Assembly (NCBI RefSeq): GCF_003206155.1
Contig: NZ_PZJV01000001.1
Span: 673,323 to 737,322 of the forward strand
Direction: 5' to 3'
Origin: Salinicola halophilus
Lineage (GTDB): Bacteria > Pseudomonadota > Gammaproteobacteria > Pseudomonadales > Halomonadaceae
Length of the DNA: 64,000 nt
A program made the translations under genes and the position numbers. This document shows positions 1 to 7,264 of the stretch, in pieces. The notes beneath the pieces were generated by a model. That model saw nothing but the letters and a program-made list of their open reading frames with translations, was not told the origin of the DNA and did not search any database. Within the stretch, counting starts at the first letter, position 1. Every line of letters starts with the position of its first letter.

Positions 1-1
1 C

Positions 2-640
2 ATGGACGGTGACGCCCCGGATCTCGGTCGCTTCGTCGAGATCAAGTCGCGCCACCAGGCATGGCTGATGGTCGATGAGGCGCACTCCTTCGCCGTGCTC
101 GGCGAGCGCGGACTGGGGCTTCGCGAGCACTGCGACGTGCCCTCGCCCGATGTCGACATCTGGATGGGAACGCTCTCGAAGACGCTCTCCGGCTGCGGCG
201 GCTACATTGCCGGCTGTCGCGAGCTGGTCGAAATGCTGCGCTACTTCGCCCCGGGCTTTCTTTACAGCGTGGGCATGCCGGCGCAGGTAGCGGGGCCATC
301 GCTTGCGGCACTGGCCGTGATGAAAGACGAGCCCCAGCGGCTTCATCGGCTGCACGCGATCTCGGGTTACTTCCTCGAGCAGGCCAAGGCGCGCGGGTTC
401 GACGTCGGCGAGAGCATCGGTGTGGCCGTCGTGCCGATCATCGTCGGCAGTTCCGTGCTTGCCGCGGGGCTGTCGGACGCGCTGCTGGCGTACGACATCA
501 ACGTGCAGCCGATTCTGCACCCGGCCGTCCCGGAGAAGAGTGCGCGACTGCGATTCTTCCTCAACTGCGACCACACGCGCCTGCAGATCGATCACGTGTT
601 GAACGCGCTGGAAACGGAGTGGAAAGCGCGCACGCAGTGA
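2..640 (+). CDS. Alpha-oxoamine synthase family aminotransferase (BioF/serine palmitoyltransferase-like), 5'-truncated
   Basis: PLP-dependent enzyme of the family that condenses an amino acid with an acyl thioester (8-amino-7-oxononanoate synthase, 2-amino-3-ketobutyrate ligase, serine palmitoyltransferase). The visible 212 residues are the middle and C-terminal part. The aspartate that contacts the PLP ring lies in VDEAHS (about residues 24-29), and TLSKTLSG carries the Schiff-base lysine at about residue 60. The family is usually near 400 residues, and MDGD corresponds to an internal family motif, so the true start lies left of the window. It is on the plus strand and converges on the long minus-strand polysaccharide locus, separated by a strong hairpin. 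Paralogues of BioF are known in some capsule loci, where a lipid-anchor role has been suggested. Here that role is only inference, and biotin synthesis cannot be excluded without the N-terminus and left neighbours. Confidence 0.85.
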   Translation: MDGDAPDLGRFVEIKSRHQAWLMVDEAHSFAVLGERGLGLREHCDVPSPDVDIWMGTLSKTLSGCGGYIAGCRELVEMLRYFAPGFLYSVGMPAQVAGPSLAALAVMKDEPQRLHRLHAISGYFLEQAKARGFDVGESIGVAVVPIIVGSSVLAAGLSDALLAYDINVQPILHPAVPEKSARLRFFLNCDHTRLQIDHVLNALETEWKARTQ

Positions 641-674
641 GTCGATACGCCGAAACCCTACCTTTCGGACAATG

Positions 675-708
675 ACACTCCTTGGCGAGCGAGCTCGCCA
701 AGGGGTGT
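675..708. terminator. Long perfect hairpin between convergent genes
   Basis: An 11-bp perfect stem (CCTTGGCGAGC pairing with GCTCGCCAAGG) around a 2-nt turn extends by a G-U pair and ACAC/GTGT to about 16 bp. It sits between the stop of the plus-strand aminotransferase and the end of the minus-strand ParB-like gene. There is no clear T-tract on either side, so it is a probable bidirectional terminator by position and stem strength rather than a textbook one. Confidence 0.55.
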
Positions 709-806
709 TCGCCGGCAGATGGCGCGAGTTTTCTCGATAAGGTGTTGGCGCCCCACCCCTGCCTGGTGTTCGCGTCGTGCCAGCCCAATGGCTGCGCGCA
801 TCGGAC

Positions 807-2162
807 TCACGCCCCCGGCCAGTGGCGACCGACCCACCGCAGCACGGGATGGGTCGAATCGGCACAGAAACGCTGCGGTTCGCTGCGAAACTTGCGCCAT
901 TTCCGCGCGGCGGGCGATAGCGCCGCCGGGGCGTCGTCGCCTCCCTCCAGAAACCGCCGACTGTGATAGCTCATGGCGGCGAGCTCCGAGCCGATCTGCG
1001 CTTTCTCGTCGGCACTCAGCCGGTCGGCTTCGAGCTTTTCCGCGAGCTTGCGCGCTTTCTGCACGTGCTGCAGCAGGCGCTTGGGCATTTCGTGGTAGTT
1101 GGCCTCGATGCGAAGCTGATCGAGTACGTCTGCCAGGGCCTGGGTGACCTCGAGCGCCCGGGAACGCTCGCCGAGCCAGCGCGCCAGCGCCCCGTGCGGG
1201 AGCTTGCCGCTGTCGCTCTGATCGTCGAGCCCCGCCGACTGCGCCAGACGCGCCATGGCGTTTTCAGGCACGCTAGCCGGGCGCGGCGGCAGAAACGGGT
1301 AGTAGTCGGTCACCTTGGTACCCCGCCCGCGGGCCTGGATCATCGCGAAACCGGCGAGCCGCCAGAGGCGTTCGAGCTTGGCGTCGTTCAGCGCGGTGAG
1401 CTGTTCGTTCAGCGCGACGAAGTAGGGCTCGGCGTCCTCGATGGCATCGAAATCGCCCGGTGTCTCGCAGTAGTCGCGGAGATAGGCTTCGGCGAGTTCG
1501 ACCTCCGCCAGCTCGCGTTCCAGCGCCGCCTCGTCCGGCAGCCGGTAACTCTCGACGATGCGCGCCACCGGCAGTTCGAGCTCGCGGCGCTGACGGCGCA
1601 GCTTGAGCCGACGGTTGATCCAGGTGTAGGCGAGCTTGGTTTCCGGGGCGAGCTGCAGCGTGGACTCGACGTACTCGGCATCCGCTGCCGTCGCATCCGC
1701 CGGCAGCACCGTGGCGCGAACCCGGGCGAAAGCGGCGTAGCGCGCCGGGTCCTCGTCGAATAGCGCGCGCATCGCGGCCAGGCGACGATTGCCGTTGACC
1801 ACGACGCCGTCGAAGGTGATCAGCAGCGGCTCCGTCTGCTGCCCCTGGCGCGCCAGCTCATCGAAGATCGAACCCCGCGGGTCGCGGGAGAGCGGCAGGA
1901 GAAGCTCCCACAGCGCCTGCTGCACCCAGGGCTGTTCGATCTGTTCGCCGAGCGTCCCTTCCTCGATACCCTGCTCGCGACAGTAGCGCTGCAGCACGGT
2001 GATCAGCCGGCCGTTCTCCGGCCGAAACAGCGGTAGCCCGATCGGCACCTCGACCACCGGCATTTCACGGTACTCACCGCGGTAGAGGACGTAGGTACCG
2101 CGCATCGAGGCGGCGTCGAGCGCCGCACGAATCGTCTCGGCAGCTTGCTGGCGTGAGGTCAT
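807..2162 (-). CDS. ParB/sulfiredoxin-fold-like protein of unknown role
   Basis: A 451-aa protein with no signal peptide or membrane segment. Around residues 117-135 it has a ParB-type box (FDGVVVNGNRRLAAMRAL); GxRR-x-x-A is the nucleotide-binding signature of ParB N-terminal/Srx-like domains. The remainder is helical and charged, with no helix-turn-helix I can assign. The start at 2162 was chosen over an upstream in-frame start at 2300 because AGGAG lies 6 nt before this ATG and the extra 46 residues show no conserved look. It is the last minus-strand gene after the polysaccharide locus, separated from it by about 310 nt with a terminator and tandem repeats, so it is probably a separate unit. 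No ParA partner is visible, which argues against a partition role. Such stand-alone ParB-like proteins may be nucleases or NTP-dependent switches; function unknown. Confidence 0.7.
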   Translation of the reverse strand: MTSRQQAAETIRAALDAASMRGTYVLYRGEYREMPVVEVPIGLPLFRPENGRLITVLQRYCREQGIEEGTLGEQIEQPWVQQALWELLLPLSRDPRGSIFDELARQGQQTEPLLITFDGVVVNGNRRLAAMRALFDEDPARYAAFARVRATVLPADATAADAEYVESTLQLAPETKLAYTWINRRLKLRRQRRELELPVARIVESYRLPDEAALERELAEVELAEAYLRDYCETPGDFDAIEDAEPYFVALNEQLTALNDAKLERLWRLAGFAMIQARGRGTKVTDYYPFLPPRPASVPENAMARLAQSAGLDDQSDSGKLPHGALARWLGERSRALEVTQALADVLDQLRIEANYHEMPKRLLQHVQKARKLAEKLEADRLSADEKAQIGSELAAMSYHSRRFLEGGDDAPAALSPAARKWRKFRSEPQRFCADSTHPVLRWVGRHWPGA

Positions 2163-2303
2163 GAATCGCTCCTGGCAGTATCGACCGCCGACGTCGGATA
2201 GCCTGGTCGTCGGCGGCGTTTCACTCAGCATAGAAGGTCGAGCCGGCGGGTCGATGACCAGCGTGGTGAAGTCTCCGGAGTCTCGGCCCCAAAACACCAA
2301 GAC

Positions 2304-2402
2304 GTCTTGAAAACCCTGTCTCGAGAATCATGTCTCGAAAACCGTGGCTCGAAACCCATGACTTGAAAAGCAAGGCCTTGAAAACCACGGCCTGAAAACG
2401 CC
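2304..2402. repeat. Seven imperfect 14-nt tandem direct repeats
   Basis: Consecutive units begin at 2304, 2318, 2332, 2346, 2360, 2374 (15 nt) and 2389. The consensus is close to GNCTYGAAAAYCNT, for example GTCTTGAAAACCCT and GTCTCGAAAACCGT. The period is not a multiple of three, so this is not a coding repeat. The array fills the gap between the dioxygenase-like gene and the ParB-like gene and ends at the terminator hairpin. Confidence 0.85.
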
Positions 2403-2428
2403 GAAAGCCACCCGGGGGTGGCTTTCGG
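2395..2428 (-). terminator. Rho-independent terminator after the dioxygenase-like gene
   Basis: CCGAAAGCCACCC pairs with GGGTGGCTTTCGG (13 bp, short turn). On the minus strand it is followed by CGTTTTC. It lies about 45 nt past the stop of the minus-strand gene ending at 2475 and probably ends the polysaccharide locus transcript. Confidence 0.8.
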
Positions 2429-2474
2429 TGATGACGTCGGGCGCTTCGAACGACGCCCGAGCACGAGCCCCGGG

Positions 2475-3491
2475 CTAGAGACGTCGCTGGTCGATCACGT
2501 GCCATGAGGACTGGCCGCCCTGCGCCGCGGCCTTGGCATCCGCCCGATCCCGCTCGCGCTGGAGAACGCGATACTGCAGCCGGTTGAAGGCGTTGAAGCC
2601 CAGGCCCGGCAGCGGCAGAAACGGGTTGGTCCGGCTCATGCCCCAGAGCGCCAGGCGCGAACTGCCCGGCTCGGCGTTACCGCGGGCGTGCACGCCGAAG
2701 GTATTGCCGATCAGCAGCGTGTTGCCCTTGACCTTGAACGCCGTGGGACCGGAAACGCCGAGCCGCTCGGCCTCTTCCGCGCTGACCCGGAACGACCCCC
2801 GCGCCGTGTAGCGATCGGCGTGCTCACGCGCGCGCAGGCTCATTTCGTACTCCCACTTGAGGCGCTCGCGGTGGGGATGATTGGACCCCGGGACGAAGAC
2901 GAAGGGGCCGTTGACGTCACTCACCTCTTCCAGATAGAGCCAGAATTTCATCGTCGGCTGAAAGGTATCGACGTGAAGATTCTTCTGCGGGTCGCGCTCG
3001 GTGACGCTGTCACGGCTGCCGTTGTGCACGTTCTCGATATGGCAGATCGGCAGTCGAGCATGGCCGGCGCAGTAGCGGAAGAGCCGTTTCAGTGACGGTT
3101 TCTCGAGTACCGCCTTGACCTCGGGCAGCGTCTCGAGCACCTCCGGGGAGAGCAGCACGCGGTGCGTGCGGGTGTCACCCTGCAGACACTCCCGGATCTC
3201 CCCTTCGTAGTGGCGAACCGCCGTGACCAGGCGTTCGAACTGCTCCTGCGGCAGGTAGTTCTCCTTGAGCACATAACCCAGGGTCTGGAACTGCTCGCGA
3301 TCCGCCTTGGGAACGCCCGGGGCGAAGAACGCCATGCGCAGGCGCGAGATCCAATACGCCGCCCAGACGCGTCCGGCGTGCAGGCCGTAGCGATTCAGCC
3401 GCTCACTGCCGATGATCGGGTTGGCAGCGAAGGATTTGGCCCCGGTGAAGAGTTCACCCAGCCAGAGGGGATAGCGTGTCCAGGGTTTCAT
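2475..3491 (-). CDS. Phytanoyl-CoA dioxygenase (PhyH)-like Fe(II)/2-oxoglutarate oxygenase
   Basis: A 338-aa non-haem iron oxygenase-like protein. The facial triad is visible as H173-x-D175 (NLHVDTFQPT) and a distal H268 (GVHARG), with R279 (SSRLALW) placed to bind 2-oxoglutarate. The family hydroxylates small molecules and lipids; the substrate here is unknown. The start at 3491 has GGGAGG 9-10 nt upstream. A longer reading to 3659 would overlap the preceding gene and is rejected. It is the last gene of the long minus-strand polysaccharide cluster, 146 nt after a glycosyltransferase, so modification of a sugar or lipid carrier is a reasonable inference. Related oxygenases are found in other polysaccharide clusters. 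Confidence 0.8.
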   Translation of the reverse strand: MKPWTRYPLWLGELFTGAKSFAANPIIGSERLNRYGLHAGRVWAAYWISRLRMAFFAPGVPKADREQFQTLGYVLKENYLPQEQFERLVTAVRHYEGEIRECLQGDTRTHRVLLSPEVLETLPEVKAVLEKPSLKRLFRYCAGHARLPICHIENVHNGSRDSVTERDPQKNLHVDTFQPTMKFWLYLEEVSDVNGPFVFVPGSNHPHRERLKWEYEMSLRAREHADRYTARGSFRVSAEEAERLGVSGPTAFKVKGNTLLIGNTFGVHARGNAEPGSSRLALWGMSRTNPFLPLPGLGFNAFNRLQYRVLQRERDRADAKAAAQGGQSSWHVIDQRRL

Positions 3492-3637
3492 CAGCGTTGG
3501 CCTCCCAGGAAAGTCGCGAGCGATCGGATATCGCCCGGGTTCGCGAGCCGCGCTCGCGTCTGTATGTAACGCCGCGGTTGCATCGGCTCGCGGACAGACT
3601 CCCGCCCATGAGGGGCGGAGCCGATTCGAGCCCGTGG

Positions 3638-4672
3638 CTAACCCCGAGTCCGCCGCCACCAGAACGTTCTGGCTTTCTCGGGGTCGCCAATCGCGGCGGC
3701 GGTATCGGCGGCAGCGCGGGCCAGTCGATGCGTGTCCCGCGGGTAGTCGACCAGGCGCTCCAGCGCGGCCTGCCAGGCCCGCGGGTCATCCGCCACGAGC
3801 AGACCGTCCCGACCGTCGGTAATCACGTCGGCGTACGGCTCGCGGTCGCTGTAGAGCCCGACACCGCCCATGACGGCGATATCGAGCACCTTGATCCACG
3901 ACTTGCCTCGATTGAACGCCGAGGGCCATAGCGGTGCAAGGCCGATGTGCAATCGCCGCCCGCGCTGGTAGTCGAGAAACGCCTGCCACTTGAGCGCCGT
4001 CGGGCACGCGACCCGTTCGAGTTCACGCAGTGCCGCCGGCGTGTTCTCGCCCAGCATGATCTCGAAATCGCTCTCCGGCCTGGCGGCGTGTACGGCCTGA
4101 AGCGCCGGAATGAGGGCGCCGAGATCTCCCAGATGCGCACGGGTACCGTGAAAGCCGATCTCGCGGCGCGCGTCGCCGTGGTGATCGAGCGACGGCAGCG
4201 GGGATATCAACGAGGGTTCGAGCACGCTGACGCGGGGATGATGGTGGCGCGTCACCTGCGCCAGCGCCTCGCTACAGACCACGACCTCATCCGCCAGCGC
4301 GAACAACCTCGGCTGCACATCGCAGACGAGGGCCAGCATCCGTAACCGGTACTCTTCCGGCACGCTCGGATTCCGCGCCGCGGCGAGCAGATCGTCGTCC
4401 ACGAGATAGTAGATCTCGCCGAACCAGCGCCGGTAGCGCTCGAGCCAACCCAGCCACGGCTCCTTCAGCGAGCGGGTGACGAGAACGTTGACGTGGCGCC
4501 AGCGCCAGGCGCGCCACGGCCAGTCTCGCCAGGGCGAGCGGTCCCGCGTGTCGACGCGCGCGGTGTCTATGCCCTTTTGCCTCAGCCACTCGGCCACGTG
4601 GCTGAAGTAGATGTCCTCGGTCGGTTCCGCCCCGTCGCTCAGCACCAGCCAACCGCTGCTGGCCCCGCTCAA
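3638..4672 (-). CDS. Glycosyltransferase, GT-B/GT4-like, 344 aa
   Basis: Putative sugar transferase of GT-B type. A VDDD acidic patch sits at residues 91-94. A second Rossmann-like half begins near IGFHGTRAHLGDL (about residue 172), and the C-terminal end carries GVGLYSDREPYADVI followed by DGLLVADDP, which matches the nucleotide-sugar-binding end of GT4 enzymes. The start is TTG at 4672 with GAGG 6 nt upstream; no ATG gives a better reading. The gene follows the 839-aa glycosyltransferase by 72 nt on the same strand, and both should be co-transcribed. Donor and acceptor sugars cannot be told from sequence. Confidence 0.7.
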   Translation of the reverse strand: MSGASSGWLVLSDGAEPTEDIYFSHVAEWLRQKGIDTARVDTRDRSPWRDWPWRAWRWRHVNVLVTRSLKEPWLGWLERYRRWFGEIYYLVDDDLLAAARNPSVPEEYRLRMLALVCDVQPRLFALADEVVVCSEALAQVTRHHHPRVSVLEPSLISPLPSLDHHGDARREIGFHGTRAHLGDLGALIPALQAVHAARPESDFEIMLGENTPAALRELERVACPTALKWQAFLDYQRGRRLHIGLAPLWPSAFNRGKSWIKVLDIAVMGGVGLYSDREPYADVITDGRDGLLVADDPRAWQAALERLVDYPRDTHRLARAAADTAAAIGDPEKARTFWWRRTRG

Positions 4673-4744
4673 GGATGACCTCGACGCCGGCGCGTCTCGC
4701 CACGTTCCCCACAGCGTGACCGCCCCCCAGGCGGCGACTCGCGA

Positions 4745-7264
4745 TCAGCGCAGCGAGAAGTCTTCATAGCTCAGCGTCAGGTTGGGGTTGTAGGCCGGAT
4801 CCTGCTGCAGGGCATCCCGCCACTGGCGACGCATGTAGTCCACTTCGCGTTTGGCGCGGGCCTGCTTGACGGGGTTGTCGTCGGCGCCCCGCGAGATCGA
4901 CTCGTGATGGTAGAGCTCGGCGAACGGCGTCCAGAGATTGCGATAACCGCGCTCGCGCACCTTGAGACAGAAATCGACATCGTTGTAGGCGACGGTCAGC
5001 TCGCGTTCGTTGAGCCCCTCGACCTCGTCGAAGATCTCGCGGCGCACCAGCAGACAGGCCGCCGTGACCGCCGACAGGTTCTGAACCAGGCAGAGGCGAT
5101 TCTGATAGCCCGGGTGCGTTCGCGGGAAGAAACGGTGGGCGTGTCCGGCGACGCCGCCGAGGCCGAGTATGACCCCGCCGTGCTGCACGGTGTCGTTGGG
5201 GTAGTAGAGCTTGGCGCCGACGCAGCCGATCTCCGGGCGGCAGGCGTGCGCCACCATCTCGCTCAGCCACGTCGGATTGATCGGCTCGATGTCGTTGTTG
5301 ACCAGACCGATGACCGACCCCTTGGCATGGCGAGCGCCGAAATTGTTGATCGCCGAGTAGTTGAACGGCGCATCGAAACTCAGCACGCGCACTCGAGCAT
5401 CCCGCACGATCGTATCCATGTACGCCAGCGTGTCGGCGCAGGTCGAGCCGTTGTCGATGATGATCACTTCGTAGTTCGGATAGTCAGTGACCGCCAGCAG
5501 CGTGTCGACGCAGGGCTTGAGAATCTCGACCCGGTCTCGCGTGGGGATCAGCAGACTGACCAGGGGGGCCGGCGTCGGTACCGGCCAGGTGACACGATAG
5601 CCCGTTGCCGCTGACGCTTCCTGGGCCGCCACCGGCGCGACGGTCGCGCCGGGGTCGAGGCGCTGGAGGTGCGCGACGAGCGCCTCGGGCCGGCAACCCG
5701 CCCCGCCATTCAGGTTGTCCCGCGCGTTGTGGTAGATCACGAACGGCACGTGATGCAGCCGCGCGGCGTCCACGCCGTGGGTCACCGCCAACAGCAGCCG
5801 GTGCAGATCGAACGGCGCGCGCTCGAGCATCGCCAGGTTCGACTCGAGCACATCGAGCGAGAACGCCGAGGCGTGGCCGATGTAGTTGGTCGAGAGCAAA
5901 AAGTCCGGGTTCCAGCTCGGCTTGAAGTTCGGTCGCGTGCGTTCGCCGCTCTCGTCGAGAACATCTTCGTCGCCATAGATGAGGGCGGCATCGGGCGAGA
6001 TCTGGCAGTGGTTGGCGAGGTGAAAGAGCGCGTTCGGCGCCAGCCGGTCGCCGACGCGCAGGAACACCGCGTAGTCGCAGAGCCCTTCGCCCGGCTGACC
6101 CGCCAGCGCGATCGCCTCGCGGGGGCTGGCGACTCGACGCAGGCGCTCCTCGCGGGCCGCGAGCCGAGCGGCAAGCCCTCTCTCGCCCGCCTCGCCGTCA
6201 TCGGGAACCGACACCAGGCTTTCCGGCAGAAAGAGCTGCCAATGGGGATAGCGCTGCTCGGTGATCGAGCGCACGGAGTCGAGCAGCGCGCGATGCGCCT
6301 CCGACTCGCCGGAGGCGGCCGCCGTGCCGTCGTCGACCAGGACCACGGCGATTTCCGCCGGATCGAAGAACTGCGACTGCTGGCGCGCCACCTTGTTCGC
6401 CGACGGCTCGCGCAGCATTTCGATGTGCTCCTGCCAGTACTCGTAACTGGTCTCCGGCGCACAGTGAATGAACGTCGCTTCGTAGTAGGCGCCGAGGAGC
6501 TTCTTCCAGCTGATGCCCTCCTCTTTGCCCTCCTGCTTGAGGGCGCGAACGATCGCTTTCTCGTTGACGTCGTCGAAGCGTTTGTCCGCGTAACCGATGC
6601 GATTGATCATGCGGGCGTAGGCGAAGCGCGGCGTCAGCCAGACGAAGTTGAAGTGATCGATCCGAAACTGACCCTGCTGGCCGACCAGCGGTTCCAGCCG
6701 AATGCGTCGCGTGCCGTAAGGCACGAAGCAGACCCGCTTGGAGACCTTGCCCCGGCGGATGACCAGAAAGATGCTGTGGCGCCGCTCGAAGCCGCGCCCC
6801 ATGTCGAAGGTGATGCAGGCGGCGGCGGCGCGCAGGTCGTGGCTGACGCCGAGCTCGATCATGTTCCAGCCGGCGGTGGGCCGATCGCCGAGGAGGATGA
6901 AGCTCGCCTCGCCTTCGCCGACCCGCCACTCGAAGGGTTCGAGCGGTGCCGCGCTCTCCGGGGGACCGTCCGTCGCTCGTTCGTCCGCTGGCCGTTCACC
7001 GGCCAGTGGCTCGTCCGGCTCTCGCCTTCCCGCATCAGGGGTATCCGGCTGGGCCGCGCCGGGCGGCGGCGTTTCCAGCGCCGGGGCGTCGACGCTGCCC
7101 GCCGCGCGCTCCCTGGCAAGCGAGAACATCTGGCCCATCGGCATCAGGCCGGGGATGGTCCGAAATCGCGGGTAGCGCAGACGCAGCTGGCGCGAGCGCC
7201 TGGCGACGCGACGTTTGGGGGGCGTTGTCGGTTTCATCGTGTCGTGGGCTTCATGGTGAGTCAC
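4745..7264 (-). CDS. Large glycosyltransferase with C-terminal GT2 domain, 839 aa
   Basis: The C-terminal third (about residues 566-790) is a family 2 (GT-A) transferase: VSLLIPTRDR opens the domain, VIIIDNGS binds nucleotide, VNNDIEP near residue 656 is the metal-binding acidic motif, and NDVDFCLKVRERG is the usual catalytic-base region. Enzymes of this shape extend O-antigens and rhamnans. The first 130 residues are basic, then low-complexity and rich in Pro, Glu and Ala; residues 130-560 hold a degenerate module that I cannot assign with certainty. The reading begins with GTG at 7264 and overlaps the end of the upstream 875-aa gene by 14 nt; an ATG nine codons later (7237) is an alternative. 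The overlap implies translational coupling. Confidence 0.85.
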   Translation of the reverse strand: MTHHEAHDTMKPTTPPKRRVARRSRQLRLRYPRFRTIPGLMPMGQMFSLARERAAGSVDAPALETPPPGAAQPDTPDAGRREPDEPLAGERPADERATDGPPESAAPLEPFEWRVGEGEASFILLGDRPTAGWNMIELGVSHDLRAAAACITFDMGRGFERRHSIFLVIRRGKVSKRVCFVPYGTRRIRLEPLVGQQGQFRIDHFNFVWLTPRFAYARMINRIGYADKRFDDVNEKAIVRALKQEGKEEGISWKKLLGAYYEATFIHCAPETSYEYWQEHIEMLREPSANKVARQQSQFFDPAEIAVVLVDDGTAAASGESEAHRALLDSVRSITEQRYPHWQLFLPESLVSVPDDGEAGERGLAARLAAREERLRRVASPREAIALAGQPGEGLCDYAVFLRVGDRLAPNALFHLANHCQISPDAALIYGDEDVLDESGERTRPNFKPSWNPDFLLSTNYIGHASAFSLDVLESNLAMLERAPFDLHRLLLAVTHGVDAARLHHVPFVIYHNARDNLNGGAGCRPEALVAHLQRLDPGATVAPVAAQEASAATGYRVTWPVPTPAPLVSLLIPTRDRVEILKPCVDTLLAVTDYPNYEVIIIDNGSTCADTLAYMDTIVRDARVRVLSFDAPFNYSAINNFGARHAKGSVIGLVNNDIEPINPTWLSEMVAHACRPEIGCVGAKLYYPNDTVQHGGVILGLGGVAGHAHRFFPRTHPGYQNRLCLVQNLSAVTAACLLVRREIFDEVEGLNERELTVAYNDVDFCLKVRERGYRNLWTPFAELYHHESISRGADDNPVKQARAKREVDYMRRQWRDALQQDPAYNPNLTLSYEDFSLR

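Noticed and set aside
2304..2402. CRISPR array
   Set aside because: Repeats are directly tandem with no spacers and are diverged; no cas genes are present.
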